This document shows positions 8,568 to 17,247 of a stretch of DNA of 39,262 bases, piece after piece (positions within the stretch are counted from its first letter, which is position 1; the number at the start of each line of letters is the position of its first letter). The translations under genes were made by a program, and so were the position numbers. The DNA is taken from positions 1 through 39,262 of the forward strand of contig JAKITO010000031.1 in assembly GCA_021648025.1 (NCBI GenBank). The letters are read 5' to 3'. Source of the DNA: Paracoccaceae bacterium. Lineage in GTDB: Bacteria > Pseudomonadota > Alphaproteobacteria > Rhodobacterales > Rhodobacteraceae. Below the pieces are notes generated by a model, which was not told the origin of the DNA, ran no database searches, and saw only the letters and a program-made list of their open reading frames with translations.

Positions 8568-9859
8568 CAGTCGGCAAACGGGTCGGTGACAAGGATGGTG
8601 TCGTCGCGTTCGGGCGAGGTCGATAGCATTGCCACCGGGCAGCCGATCAGTTCTTCCACCCGGCGCACATATTTGATCGCTGGTGCCGGCAGATCGGCCC
8701 AACTGCGCGCGCCTTCGGTTGATTCGGCCCACCCCGGCATTTCTTCGTACACCGGAATACAGCGCGCCTGATGATCGGCCGCCGTGGGCAGATAGTCGAT
8801 GCGCCGCCCGTCCAATTCGTAGCCGACACAGATTTTCAGGGTCTCGAACCCGTCCAGCACATCCAGTTTGGTCAGCGCGATGCCATTGACCCCGCTGGTG
8901 ACGCAGGTCTGGCGCACCAGGACCGCATCAAACCAGCCACAGCGGCGTTGACGCCCGGTGACGGTGCCAAACTCGTGCCCCCGCTCGCCCAGGCGTTGCC
9001 CATCCGCGTCGGTCAGTTCGGCCGGAAACGGCCCTTCGCCAACCCGTGTGGTATAGGCTTTGACGATGCCCAGGACAAAATCAATTGCGCCGGGGCCAAT
9101 GCCGGTGCCGGTGGCCGCTTGGCCCGCGATGACGTTGGACGATGTGACAAACGGATAGGTGCCAAAATCAATGTCCAGCAAGGCGCCTTGTGCGCCTTCG
9201 AACAGGATGCGTTTACCGGCCTTGCGTTCGTCGTTCAGAACTTTCCAGACGGGGCCCGCATATTCCAGAACCTTGGGGGCAATTTCACGCAAGTCCGCCA
9301 GCAAACCATCACGGTCCACCACCTCCATGCCCAGCCCCCGGCGCAACGCATCGTGATGCACCAACGCCCGGTCCACCCGCAACTCCAGCGTGGCGTCATC
9401 CGCCAGATCCGCCACCCGCACCGCGCGCCGCCCGACTTTATCTTCGTACGCAGGCCCGATGCCGCGCCCGGTGGTGCCGATCTTGGCCACTGAATTCTGC
9501 GCTTCCCGGGCCCGGTCCAATTCACCGTGGATCGGCAGGATAAGCGGCGCGTTTTCGGCCACCATCAACGTCTCGGGCGTGATCGTCACCCCCTGCCCGC
9601 GCAAGCCTTCGATCTCTTTGATCAGATGCCAGGGGTCCAGTACCACGCCGTTGCCGATCACACTCAGCTTGCCACCGCGCACGATGCCGCTGGGCAGCAG
9701 GCTCAGCTTGTAAACCTCGCCGTCAATGACCAGGGTATGCCCGGCATTATGCCCGCCCTGAAACCGGGCGATCACATCCGCCCGCTCAGAAAGCCAGTCA
9801 ACAATCTTGCCTTTTCCTTCGTCACCCCATTGGGCGCCGACCACAACGACATTGGCCAT
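8567..9859 (-). CDS. purA: Adenylosuccinate synthetase
   Basis: PurA makes adenylosuccinate from IMP, aspartate and GTP, the first committed step from IMP to AMP. At 430 residues it has the normal length. The N-terminus [18 protein letters not shown] contains the GDEGKGK P-loop with the catalytic Asp13, and GHNAGHT (residues ~36-42) carries the catalytic His41. [13 protein letters not shown] and [11 protein letters not shown] are also family signatures. The ATG at 9859 follows AGGAC; the 19-residue longer frame is not family-like. It is followed by DUF2842 with a 1-bp overlap. About 214 bp separate it from the nitrile hydratase genes upstream on the same strand, where its own promoter presumably lies. 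Confidence 0.98.
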   Translation of the reverse strand: MANVVVVGAQWGDEGKGKIVDWLSERADVIARFQGGHNAGHTLVIDGEVYKLSLLPSGIVRGGKLSVIGNGVVLDPWHLIKEIEGLRGQGVTITPETLMVAENAPLILPIHGELDRAREAQNSVAKIGTTGRGIGPAYEDKVGRRAVRVADLADDATLELRVDRALVHHDALRRGLGMEVVDRDGLLADLREIAPKVLEYAGPVWKVLNDERKAGKRILFEGAQGALLDIDFGTYPFVTSSNVIAGQAATGTGIGPGAIDFVLGIVKAYTTRVGEGPFPAELTDADGQRLGERGHEFGTVTGRQRRCGWFDAVLVRQTCVTSGVNGIALTKLDVLDGFETLKICVGYELDGRRIDYLPTAADHQARCIPVYEEMPGWAESTEGARSWADLPAPAIKYVRRVEELIGCPVAMLSTSPERDDTILVTDPFAD

Positions 9860-10073
9860 ATCCGGTCCTTTGACATTTCGTAAAAACCAAGCGCCGTATA
9901 GCGGGACCAAGCACACAGTGAAACCTAATTTTCACAACCTGCGACCAAGGGGCTGGACACAAGCCATGATAAGCGTGAATTTCAACGCCTTTAAGGGTCG
10001 GATCGGTGTCGATGGCATCACCAATTCGGGGTTCATTTCAGATGGCATCATGTTGGCCGGGGTGATGACAGGC

Positions 10074-10391
10074 TCAGGTTCCAAGTCGCACGACATCCCC
10101 ATGCGGCGTCGCCAGATACGCCGCCTCCCAGGCCTTGCGCATCTGTTCGACCTGATCCGGGCTGGTCTGGCCCAGTTCGGTCAGCAAACTTTCCAGTGTT
10201 TCCAGCCAGGCGTTGAAATAATCCTCGCCGCCGTCCAACTCGCGGGTCAGCCCATGCGCCTTTAATGTGGTCGAAAACCGCGCAGCCCAGTCGGGCCAGT
10301 CGAAATGCCCGGCCTCGTTCAGATAGACCGTCAGGGCAAATACCTGCGCGTGCCAAGGCTGTGAAAATACCGGTTCGGGTGCAGTGTTCAT
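10074..10391 (-). CDS. Nitrile hydratase accessory (activator) protein
   Basis: A 105-residue protein of the nitrile hydratase activator family, which is related to the N-terminal part of the beta subunit and delivers the metal into the alpha subunit. Family features seen are EPVFSQPWHAQVFALTVYLNE near the N-terminus (residues ~6-26), FDWPDWAARFS, and the later helix YFNAWLETLESLL. It overlaps the beta-subunit gene by 4 bp, so the three genes form one coupled operon in the order alpha, beta, accessory. It is the last gene of that operon. Confidence 0.88.
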   Translation of the reverse strand: MNTAPEPVFSQPWHAQVFALTVYLNEAGHFDWPDWAARFSTTLKAHGLTRELDGGEDYFNAWLETLESLLTELGQTSPDQVEQMRKAWEAAYLATPHGDVVRLGT

Positions 10392-11059
10392 GCCGGTTCC
10401 AGATACGATTGCCACAGGTCCAGCGTCACCTCGTCGCCGCGATGCTCTGGAGCCGCCCAAAGCTCGGATGCCTTGAATACCACAGTATAAAGCGGCTCTG
10501 CCGCGTCGCCCAACCGGTGCGCGTTGCTGTCAGGCAGAACATGCGCGCCGTGCTGCAACAGGATCCGGCCCTGCGCCCCGGCGGCATATTGCGGCAATCG
10601 CGTATGCCCGCCCTCGATCAGCCGGTTAGCAGCCGGACGCCGCGTGCGCACGGTGTCGCCTACAACAAACGCCGGGGCAATATCACTGTCACGCGTCGCC
10701 GGACCGCCTTGCGCGATCGACCGCGCTATCCTTTCGCCAGTCACCGGTTCTTGGTCGCTGCGCCCAATCGCCTGCCCGCTGGCCAGTTCCCCGGCACTTA
10801 CCACCCCGGTCTCTACCAGCAAATCCGCCAGTGCGGCGATCCATTTCTCGTAGTAGCTGAAGGCGGTGTAATCCTTTACCGAAAGGCTCTCGCGGGCATG
10901 TCGTCCAATGTCGATGTTCCACTTGCCAAGCCCCCCGGCAGCCACGGTCAGCGCCAATGCGCCCTTGTGCCAGTCCGCTTTGAATTCGGCCATGCCTTGC
11001 GGTTCCGGCACCACAGGTCCATCGCCAAACCGCCCGCCCATGTCATGCACCCGGGTCAT
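10388..11059 (-). CDS. Nitrile hydratase beta subunit
   Basis: The beta subunit pairs with alpha to form the nitrile-hydrating enzyme (nitrile to amide). The 223-residue sequence opens with VHDMGGRFGDGPV, the family start, contains the helix SYYEKWIAALADLL, and ends with an SH3-like barrel typical of beta: FVVGDTVRTRR near residue 130, then LYTVVFKASELWA. A GxxHTRLP segment (GGHTRLPQYAAG) that packs over the active site is present. It overlaps alpha and the accessory gene by 4 bp on each side. Length and domain order are normal. Confidence 0.93.
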   Translation of the reverse strand: MTRVHDMGGRFGDGPVVPEPQGMAEFKADWHKGALALTVAAGGLGKWNIDIGRHARESLSVKDYTAFSYYEKWIAALADLLVETGVVSAGELASGQAIGRSDQEPVTGERIARSIAQGGPATRDSDIAPAFVVGDTVRTRRPAANRLIEGGHTRLPQYAAGAQGRILLQHGAHVLPDSNAHRLGDAAEPLYTVVFKASELWAAPEHRGDEVTLDLWQSYLEPA

Positions 11060-11679
11060 GCGCCACCACCCGGGGCAAGCGCCAGACCGGTGCCGATCAT
11101 ACTGTCGCGCGTGACCAGCCGGGCCAGATCTTCGCGCCCCAACCCCTCGCTGCCTTCGGGGCGCATCGGCAGCACCAGATAGCGCACCTCGGCGGTTGAA
11201 TCCCAGACCCTGACGGCGGTTCCCCGGGGCAGGGTGACGCCAAAATCCGCCAGCACCTTGCGCGGCTCGCGCACCGCGCGGGCACGGTAGGCGTCAGATT
11301 TGTACCAGCCCGGCGGAATACCCAGCAATGGCCACGGGTAACAGCTGCACAGGGTGCAGACGACCATATTGTGCTGCTCGGGCGTGTTTTCGACCACCAC
11401 CATATGTTCACCCTGGCGTCCGTAATAGCCAAGATCAGCCACCACCGGGGTGGCATCCTTCAGCAATGCTAGGCGAAAATCGGCGTCACTCCAGGCGCGC
11501 GCCACCACATCGGCGCCGTTCTGGGGACCGATACGATTTTGATAGGTATCAATGATTTCATCCAGCGCACCGGGCGTGATCAACCCCTTGCCCGTCAGAA
11601 TGGTTTCCAGCGCTTTGACCCTAAGGGCCGGATCAGGCGGCAAAAGCGCGTGCGGGTGTTCAGAATGATCGTGGGGCAT
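11056..11679 (-). CDS. Nitrile hydratase alpha subunit, cobalt type
   Basis: The catalytic, metal-binding subunit. Residues 107-113 are VCTLCSC: Cys108, Cys111 and Cys113 plus Ser112 form the claw setting in which two cysteines are oxidised after synthesis. Thr between the first cysteine and Leu (CTLC rather than CSLC) indicates the non-corrin cobalt enzyme rather than the iron form. YPWPLLGIPPGWYKS follows as expected. The ATG at 11679 (MPHDHSEHPH) was chosen: the histidine-rich start is usual and the 14 upstream residues are not family-like. It is first in the operon alpha-beta-accessory. No amidase, nitrilase or cobalt transporter gene lies next to it in this window. Confidence 0.95.
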   Translation of the reverse strand: MPHDHSEHPHALLPPDPALRVKALETILTGKGLITPGALDEIIDTYQNRIGPQNGADVVARAWSDADFRLALLKDATPVVADLGYYGRQGEHMVVVENTPEQHNMVVCTLCSCYPWPLLGIPPGWYKSDAYRARAVREPRKVLADFGVTLPRGTAVRVWDSTAEVRYLVLPMRPEGSEGLGREDLARLVTRDSMIGTGLALAPGGGA

Positions 11680-11816
11680 AAGCCCGACAGTGGCAATCAA
11701 CCCGGTCATTGTCCAGAACAAACAACCTCTCTTGCCCCCCTTGCCCCGACTTGCAAAGACGCCTACATACCGCTCCGTACATTGAACTTGCCACCCAAAG
11801 CTTTCACAGGTCCCAC

Positions 11817-12203
11817 ATGGAAAACGTCGTTCTTATCATCCACCTTCTTCTGGCCATCGGACTGATCGGTGTTGTCTTGTTGCAGCGCTCTGAGGGCGGT
11901 GGTCTTGGCATGGGCAGCGGCGGTGGCGGTGGCGGCGCGACATCGGGCCGGTCAGCGGCGACTGCATTGGGCAAGGTGACCTGGGTATTGGCAATCGGGT
12001 TCATCATCACCTCGATCTCGCTGACCATTCTGGCGGCGCAAAAGGCTTCGGGCACCTCTGTGCTTGACCGTCTGGGCACCTCATCCGCACCGGCCGATAC
12101 AGACGCACCGGCCGGCGACAGCCAGCAAAATAGCCCACTGGGCAGCGACTTGTTGCCACCAACACAAGGCGACAACGCGCCATTGACGCCAACTGCGGAT
12201 TAA
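11817..12203 (+). CDS. secG: SecG, protein translocase subunit
   Basis: SecG is the small accessory subunit of the SecYEG channel in the inner membrane. The 128-residue protein has two transmembrane helices (residues ~2-21 and ~55-75) joined by the conserved cytosolic loop VVLLQRSEGGGLGMGSGGGG. A low-complexity, Ala/Pro/Asp/Gln-rich tail follows, common in roseobacter SecG. The start at 11817 (MENVVLIIHLLL) gives the usual N-terminus; the longer frame is not SecG. It lies 265 bp upstream of pyrG, an arrangement I know from related genomes, and diverges from the nitrile hydratase operon. Confidence 0.95.
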   Translation: MENVVLIIHLLLAIGLIGVVLLQRSEGGGLGMGSGGGGGGATSGRSAATALGKVTWVLAIGFIITSISLTILAAQKASGTSVLDRLGTSSAPADTDAPAGDSQQNSPLGSDLLPPTQGDNAPLTPTAD

Positions 12204-12468
12204 TCAAAGACTTGAACCGGTCTCTCCGGGGTCTCGGGTGTTCCTCAGCGTTCGGCAAAATTCAAGAGCAACCACCGGGACTGCGCGCCCCTAAACCTTG
12301 AGGTATCAAAGTTAGTCACAACATCATGTTGCGTTTGACTTGCGTATTCGTCGCGAATCCTTTATGTCTGGACTCCCGTGAGGGATGGTCAATTTGACGG
12401 TTCCAAACAACAGAATTCTTGCTTTTAGACATGCCATCACTGGCAATCACGGGGGTCTTACGTCACCT

Positions 12469-14112
12469 ATGGCGCGATATATTTTTATTACTGGCGGTGT
12501 TGTGTCGTCCCTTGGCAAAGGGCTGGCTTCTGCCGCCTTGGGCGCGCTGTTGCAAGCGCGCGGCTATTCAGTGCGCCTGCGCAAACTGGACCCGTATCTT
12601 AACGTCGACCCCGGCACCATGAGCCCGTTTGAACATGGCGAAGTGTTTGTCACCGACGATGGTGCCGAAACCGATCTGGATCTTGGCCATTACGAACGCT
12701 TCACCGGCGTGGCGGCGCGCAAAACTGATTCGGTCAGTTCAGGGCGGATTTATTCCACCGTTCTGGAAAAGGAACGGCGCGGTGATTATCTGGGCAAAAC
12801 CATCCAGGTGATCCCGCATGTGACAGATGAAATCAAAGATTTCCTGTCAATCGGCGCGGACGAGGTCGATTTCATGCTGTGCGAGATTGGCGGCACTGTC
12901 GGTGACATCGAAGGCCTGCCGTTTTTCGAGGCAATCCGCCAGTATTCTCAGGATCGTGAGCGGGGCCAGTGCATATTCATGCATCTGACCCTGTTACCCT
13001 TCATCAAGGCCAGTGGTGAGTTGAAGACCAAACCAACCCAGCATTCGGTCAAGGAACTTCGGTCCATCGGCATCGCCCCGAATATTCTGGTTTGCCGGTC
13101 CGAGCATCACATCCCGGAAAAGGAACGCGCCAAGCTGGCGCTGTTCTGCAACGTTCGCCCAGGCGACGTGATTGCCGCCTATGACCTGAAATCCATTTAC
13201 GAGGCCCCCCTGGCCTATCACCGGGCCGGCCTTGATCAGGCGGTTCTGGATGCGTTTCAGATCACCCCGGCCCCGCGCCCGAAACTGGACCGCTGGGAGG
13301 ACGTGGCCGACCGGGTCTACAACCCCGAAGGCGAGGTCAAGGTGGCCATCGTCGGCAAATATACCCAGCTTGAGGATGCCTATAAATCCATCGCCGAGGC
13401 GCTGACCCATGGCGGCATGGCCAACCGGGTCAAGGTAAGCATCGAATGGGTCGACGCCGAGATTTTTGACGCCGAAGACCCGGCACCATATCTGGAAGGC
13501 TTCCACGCCATCCTTGTGCCCGGCGGCTTTGGCGAACGTGGCACCGAAGGCAAGATCAAGGCGGCGCAGTTTGCCCGCGAACACAAGGTGCCGTACCTTG
13601 GCATCTGCCTTGGCATGCAGATGGCGGTGATCGAAGCCGCGCGCAATGTCGCCGGGATCAAAACGGCAGGGAGCGAGGAGTTTGACCACGAATCCGGCAA
13701 AAAGCGTTTTGAACCGGTGGTTTATCACCTGAAGGAATGGGTGCAGGGCAACTATAAGATCAGCCGTGCGGTCGGCGACGACAAGGGCGGCACCATGCGG
13801 CTTGGGGCGTATGATGCGCAGCTCAAAGCAGGCTCGAAAGTGGCCGAAATCTATGGCACCACCCAGATCGAAGAACGCCACCGGCACCGGTATGAGGTGG
13901 ATATAAAATACCGCGAACAGTTGGAAAAGGCCGGGCTTAGCTTTTCCGGCATGTCGCCGGACGGCAAACTGCCCGAGATTGTCGAATGGAGCGATCACCC
14001 ATGGTTCATCGGCGTTCAGTTCCACCCGGAACTGAAATCCAAACCGTTTGAGCCGCATCCATTGTTTGCCGATTTTGTCCGCGCCGCGATTGAAAGTTCG
14101 CGCCTGGTTTAA
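12469..14112 (+). CDS. pyrG: CTP synthase
   Basis: PyrG converts UTP, ATP and glutamine to CTP. The 547-residue length is standard. The N-terminal synthetase domain begins [18 protein letters not shown] (P-loop-like ATP site) and has [30 protein letters not shown] signatures near residues 40-65. The C-terminal class I glutamine amidotransferase domain has its nucleophile Cys380 in LGICLGMQ and the partner His/Glu in QFHPEL near residue 515. The ATG at 12469 was preferred over a frame beginning 28 codons earlier, because MARYIF is the family start. A hairpin-forming repeat lies just after the stop. Confidence 0.98.
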   Translation: MARYIFITGGVVSSLGKGLASAALGALLQARGYSVRLRKLDPYLNVDPGTMSPFEHGEVFVTDDGAETDLDLGHYERFTGVAARKTDSVSSGRIYSTVLEKERRGDYLGKTIQVIPHVTDEIKDFLSIGADEVDFMLCEIGGTVGDIEGLPFFEAIRQYSQDRERGQCIFMHLTLLPFIKASGELKTKPTQHSVKELRSIGIAPNILVCRSEHHIPEKERAKLALFCNVRPGDVIAAYDLKSIYEAPLAYHRAGLDQAVLDAFQITPAPRPKLDRWEDVADRVYNPEGEVKVAIVGKYTQLEDAYKSIAEALTHGGMANRVKVSIEWVDAEIFDAEDPAPYLEGFHAILVPGGFGERGTEGKIKAAQFAREHKVPYLGICLGMQMAVIEAARNVAGIKTAGSEEFDHESGKKRFEPVVYHLKEWVQGNYKISRAVGDDKGGTMRLGAYDAQLKAGSKVAEIYGTTQIEERHRHRYEVDIKYREQLEKAGLSFSGMSPDGKLPEIVEWSDHPWFIGVQFHPELKSKPFEPHPLFADFVRAAIESSRLV

Positions 14113-14124
14113 ACCATCCCGTAG

Positions 14125-14142
14125 GGCGGGGTTCACCCCGCC
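14125..14142. repeat. REP-like GC-rich palindrome after pyrG
   Basis: GGCGGGG-TTCA-CCCCGCC forms a perfect 7-bp stem with a 4-base loop, 12 bp after the pyrG stop, within the phrase CGTAGGGCGGGGTTCACC. A second half-like copy, GGCGGGGTGAAAC, follows at about 14159. The form resembles dispersed REP-type repeats of many bacterial genomes. It has no T-run, so it is at best a weak terminator. It could stabilise the pyrG message or separate pyrG from the DUF1330 gene. Confidence 0.6.
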
Positions 14143-14188
14143 ACCCTTGCGAAAATCGGCGGGGTGAAACAACGAAAGAGGATTCATC

Positions 14189-14482
14189 ATGGCCAAAGGA
14201 TACTGGGTTGCCCATATCGACGTCGACGACATCGAAACCTATAAAACCTACATCGCCGCCAATGCCGCCCCCTTCGCCGAATATGGCGCGCGCTTTCTGG
14301 TGCGGGGCGGCCAATATGAAAACCGCGAAGGCAAGGTTCGACAACGCACCGTTGTGCTGGAATTCGACAGCTATGCAACCGCCCTCGCCTGTTATGACAG
14401 TGTCGCCTACCAAGACGCCAAGGCCCTGCGCGACCCGGTCTCGACCGGCGATATGGTGATCATCGAGGGTTATGACGGCTGA
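14189..14482 (+). CDS. DUF1330 family protein
   Basis: A 97-residue cytoplasmic protein with the ferredoxin-like (dimeric alpha-beta barrel) layout of DUF1330: MAKGYWVAHIDV strand, a helix with ETYKTYIAANA, the loop FLVRGGQYE, then RTVVLEFDSYATALACYDS and a final strand MVIIEGYDG. The family has no settled reaction. It starts at an ATG preceded by AAAGAGGA. It is 76 bp after pyrG and 41 bp before the first TerB-like gene, all on the same strand. Confidence 0.88.
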   Translation: MAKGYWVAHIDVDDIETYKTYIAANAAPFAEYGARFLVRGGQYENREGKVRQRTVVLEFDSYATALACYDSVAYQDAKALRDPVSTGDMVIIEGYDG

Positions 14483-14523
14483 AACCTCTTGGCGCACGGT
14501 CAATCAAAGGTTAGGTTCCCTTT

Positions 14524-14964
14524 ATGTTAGGTAAATTCTTTCAATCCCTGCGCACCCCGAAAGAGGGCGAGTTGCCCGACCCCGACGCCGAACTGGCGTT
14601 GGGGGCCTTGCTGGTGCGGGTGGCCAAATCCGACAAAGAATATCAGGTGTCCGAGATTGGCATCATCGACCGCATTCTGGCCCGGCTTTATAGCCATAAC
14701 GCCATTGAGGCCGCGAAAATCCGTGCAACTTGCGAAAAACTGCACGCTGCCGCACCGGATTCCGACACCTTTGCCAAGCTGATCCGCGAAACCACCGACA
14801 TCGAAGAACGCCTCGCGGCGTTGGATGCCTTGTGGGAGGTGGTTCTGGCCGATGGCATCCTGAACGACAAAGAATTCCGCATTGTCGAAGAGGCGCGCGC
14901 CGCCATGGGCCTCTCGGCGCTCGACAGCGAAAAGTCGCGCGAGCGGGCCAAACATACGATCTGA
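14524..14964 (+). CDS. TerB-like protein, copy 1
   Basis: A 146-residue all-helical protein of the TerB (tellurite-resistance/DjlA-N) type. Family features are ALGALLVRVAKSDKEYQVSEIGIIDRIL (residues ~25-50), with the acidic metal-binding-like SDKEY, and a second matching element around LWEVVLADGILNDKEFRIVEEA. TerB domains have paired acidic turns proposed to bind metal. No other ter genes (terA, C, D, E, Z) are nearby, so a tellurite role is not supported. A diverged copy follows 158 bp downstream, and the intervening DNA holds no gene. Confidence 0.85.
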   Translation: MLGKFFQSLRTPKEGELPDPDAELALGALLVRVAKSDKEYQVSEIGIIDRILARLYSHNAIEAAKIRATCEKLHAAAPDSDTFAKLIRETTDIEERLAALDALWEVVLADGILNDKEFRIVEEARAAMGLSALDSEKSRERAKHTI

Positions 14965-15122
14965 GAAAAACCAGTCCATGCGGGTTCACGCATTCACCTG
15001 CCCCCCGAGGCAGCGCTTGCCAGCCCTGCGCGTTCGGCTTGCAGGGTGAATTCATTTGGATTGGATCGGATCTGAGTGAAAACCCGCTTGGCGCGGCTCC
15101 GTCGGCCTCTTATACACCCCAT

Positions 15123-15560
15123 ATGTTTGCAAATTTACTCAATCGGCTGACCCAGCCCGACCCGCCCCCCCTGAACGATACCGACGCCCGCCTGGCCTTA
15201 AGCGCCCTTTTGGTGCGCATTGCCCGTGCGGATGGCGATTATGCGGCTGTGGAAATGGCCCGAATCGACCAGATCATCTCTGCACGGTTCAATCTGTCCC
15301 AGTCCGAAACCGCCGCGTTGCGCACCGGGGCCGAAACCCTTGAAACCGAAGCCCCGGACACCGTGCGGTTCACCCGCGCCATCAAAGCAGCAGTGCCTTA
15401 CGAAGACCGCCGCGCCGTGGTCGAAGCTGCCTGGTCCGTCGCTCTGGCCGACGATGGCCGCGCAGATGAGGAAAACGCCCTGATGCGGTTGATACCCTCT
15501 TTGCTGGGCGTTTCGGATATGGATTCAGCGCGCGCAAGAAAGAAAGCCACCAAGCAGTGA
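15123..15560 (+). CDS. TerB-like protein, copy 2
   Basis: This 145-residue protein is a clear relative of the preceding gene: it repeats the order LALSALLVRIARADGDYAAVEMARIDQII, then VEAAWSVALADDGRADEENALMRLI, with acidic turns at ADGDY and DDGRADEE. The ATG at 15123 (MFANLLNRLTQPD) parallels the copy-1 start (MLGKFFQSLRTP); a longer frame upstream is out of family. The two genes look like an old tandem duplication. Its stop overlaps the start of the PhnD-like gene by 4 bp (GTGA), pointing to coupled translation. Confidence 0.85.
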   Translation: MFANLLNRLTQPDPPPLNDTDARLALSALLVRIARADGDYAAVEMARIDQIISARFNLSQSETAALRTGAETLETEAPDTVRFTRAIKAAVPYEDRRAVVEAAWSVALADDGRADEENALMRLIPSLLGVSDMDSARARKKATKQ

Positions 15561-16294
15561 TTGCACAGTTAAGAATGTACAATCCATCTACGCTGGACGG
15601 TGCCAACGACCGCTTTTGGCACGCTATCCGAACCGCCCTTGGCTATGGTCCCCAAACCCTGAGCCGTAACGGCGATCTGCACGAAATCTGGCAATCCCCC
15701 GACTTGCTGTTTGCCCAAACGTGCAGCTTGCCGTATCGCGCCTTGTTACATCCTGACATCACTTTGGTCGGCACCCCCGATTATGGTCTGCCCGGTTGCC
15801 CGCCGGGCTATTACAATTCAAGAATTATCGTGCGTATAGATGCGCCGGGGGCGCAGCTGGCTGATTTCTCGGGCGCCAGATTTGCCTACAATGGTGCGCT
15901 GTCACAATCGGGCTGGGCCGGACCGATGCACCACTTCGCGCAGGCGGGCATCACATTCAGCGATCACATAGAAACCGGCGGGCATAATGCCAGCGCCAAC
16001 GCGGTGGCCGAAGGGCGCGCCGACATTGCCGGAATTGATGCGCTTACTCTGATGCTGATGGGTGAAAGCGATCCTGATCTGGTCGCGCAATTGCAGGTGA
16101 TCGACTGTACCGCGCCAACCCCCGCCCTGCCCTTTATCACCGCCTCTGGCCGCGACCCTGCCCCCATCGCCGATGCCGTGCGAACCGCCATATCAACCCT
16201 GTCAGGCGCAGATCGTCAGGCCCTTCACCTGCATGGGCTGGTGAATATTCCCGCAGCTGACTACCTTGCCATCCCGACGCCCCCGGGACCGTAA
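15557..16294 (+). CDS. PhnD-like periplasmic-binding-fold protein
   Basis: The 245-residue protein has the fold signs of the phosphate/phosphonate-binding (PhnD/SsuA) family: LPYRALLHPDITLVGTPDYG, the SRIIVR strand, the segment FSGARFAYNGALSQSGW, the helix SGHNA-like GGHNASANAVAEGRADIAGIDALTL, and IDCTAPTPALPF. No N-terminal signal peptide or lipobox is visible from either start (GTG 15557 or ATG 15575), so it may act in the cytoplasm rather than as a transport receptor. No PhnC/PhnE partners are adjacent. It overlaps TerB copy 2 by 4 bp, which hints that the proteins act together. The ligand cannot be assigned. Confidence 0.75.
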   Translation: MIAQLRMYNPSTLDGANDRFWHAIRTALGYGPQTLSRNGDLHEIWQSPDLLFAQTCSLPYRALLHPDITLVGTPDYGLPGCPPGYYNSRIIVRIDAPGAQLADFSGARFAYNGALSQSGWAGPMHHFAQAGITFSDHIETGGHNASANAVAEGRADIAGIDALTLMLMGESDPDLVAQLQVIDCTAPTPALPFITASGRDPAPIADAVRTAISTLSGADRQALHLHGLVNIPAADYLAIPTPPGP

Positions 16295-16426
16295 AACCAC
16301 AGCAAACCGCCAATCCGATGCCTGCGATGCTCCGATTCGCAACAATTCAAGGCAAATTGTCCGGTTTGCGCGTTGCATTAGCCCGGAATCTCGGCCTTAG
16401 TACCTGGATCAGGACCATAGCAACAA

Positions 16427-17215
16427 GTGACACAACCCTTGCCCGATACAACACCGGTGATCCGGATCACCAACCTGCACAAAAGTTTTGGCGCGTTGGA
16501 GGTGCTCAAAGGTGTTGATATCAGCGCCAGGCGTGGCGACGTGGTGGCGCTGATCGGCTCGTCCGGGTCAGGCAAATCCACCCTTCTGCGCTGTGCCAAC
16601 CTGTTAGAGGACTGCCAACAGGGCGAAATCCTGTTCAAGGGCGAAGCGGTAAGCTGGAAAGGCACGCAGGACACCCGCCGCCCGGCGGATGCCAAACAGG
16701 TGCTGCGTATCCGCACCAACCTGTCGATGGTGTTTCAGCAGTTCAACCTTTGGGCCCACCTGACCATCCTGCAAAACGTGATGGAGGCGCCCATCACCGT
16801 TTTGGGCCGCGACAAGGCTGAGGCCGAAAAATCCGCCCGCACCTATCTTGACAAGGTCGGTATCGTCGACAAATGCGACGCTTATCCGGCCCAGCTCTCA
16901 GGTGGTCAGCAACAGCGTGCTGCCATTGCCCGGGCGCTGTGTATGGAACCCGAGGCGTTGTTGTTTGATGAACCCACCAGCGCACTGGACCCGGAGCTGG
17001 AGCAGGAAGTGGTCAAGGTGATCAAGGATCTGGCCGCTGAGGGGCGCACCATGCTGATCGTCACCCACGATATGAAACTGGCCGCGGATGTGGCCGGTCA
17101 CGTTGTGTTCCTGCACCAGGGGCGCATCGAAGAACAGGGCACGCCGGATGACGTGTTCAACAATACCCGGTCAGAACGCCTGCGGGGCTTTCTTTCCGCA
17201 ACCAAGGCAGCGTAA
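16427..17215 (+). CDS. Polar amino-acid ABC transporter ATPase
   Basis: A 262-residue ATPase of the HisP/GlnQ family that powers uptake of amino acids. It has Walker A GSSGSGKST (residues 44-52), the Q-loop VFQQFNLW, the signature LSGGQQQR (157-164), Walker B LLFDEPTSALDP (~178-189) and the H-loop IVTHD. It begins with GTG at 16427 (MTQPLPDTTP). It is first in a four-gene set with the binding protein (33 bp downstream) and two permeases. The 132 bp upstream presumably hold the promoter, but no clear hexamers were seen. Confidence 0.93.
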   Translation: MTQPLPDTTPVIRITNLHKSFGALEVLKGVDISARRGDVVALIGSSGSGKSTLLRCANLLEDCQQGEILFKGEAVSWKGTQDTRRPADAKQVLRIRTNLSMVFQQFNLWAHLTILQNVMEAPITVLGRDKAEAEKSARTYLDKVGIVDKCDAYPAQLSGGQQQRAAIARALCMEPEALLFDEPTSALDPELEQEVVKVIKDLAAEGRTMLIVTHDMKLAADVAGHVVFLHQGRIEEQGTPDDVFNNTRSERLRGFLSATKAA

Positions 17216-17247
17216 ACTGCCACAATCAAAACTCAGGGAGTACCAAC

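Noticed and set aside
9960..10073. Small plus-strand frame (MISVNFNAF...) between purA and the nitrile hydratase genes
   Set aside because: No family resemblance, and it runs into the antisense of the accessory gene.
12204..12468. Possible tRNA-like words (GGTTCAAGTC on the minus strand) between secG and pyrG
   Set aside because: No acceptor stem, anticodon arm or CCA-side pairing could be assembled around it.
12994..14232. 412-codon minus-strand frame opposite pyrG
   Set aside because: It lies entirely over pyrG and the following start; the translated sequence shows no domain, whereas pyrG is unmistakable.
14524..15560. Tellurite-resistance operon
   Set aside because: Only TerB-type genes are present; terA, C, D, E and Z are missing.
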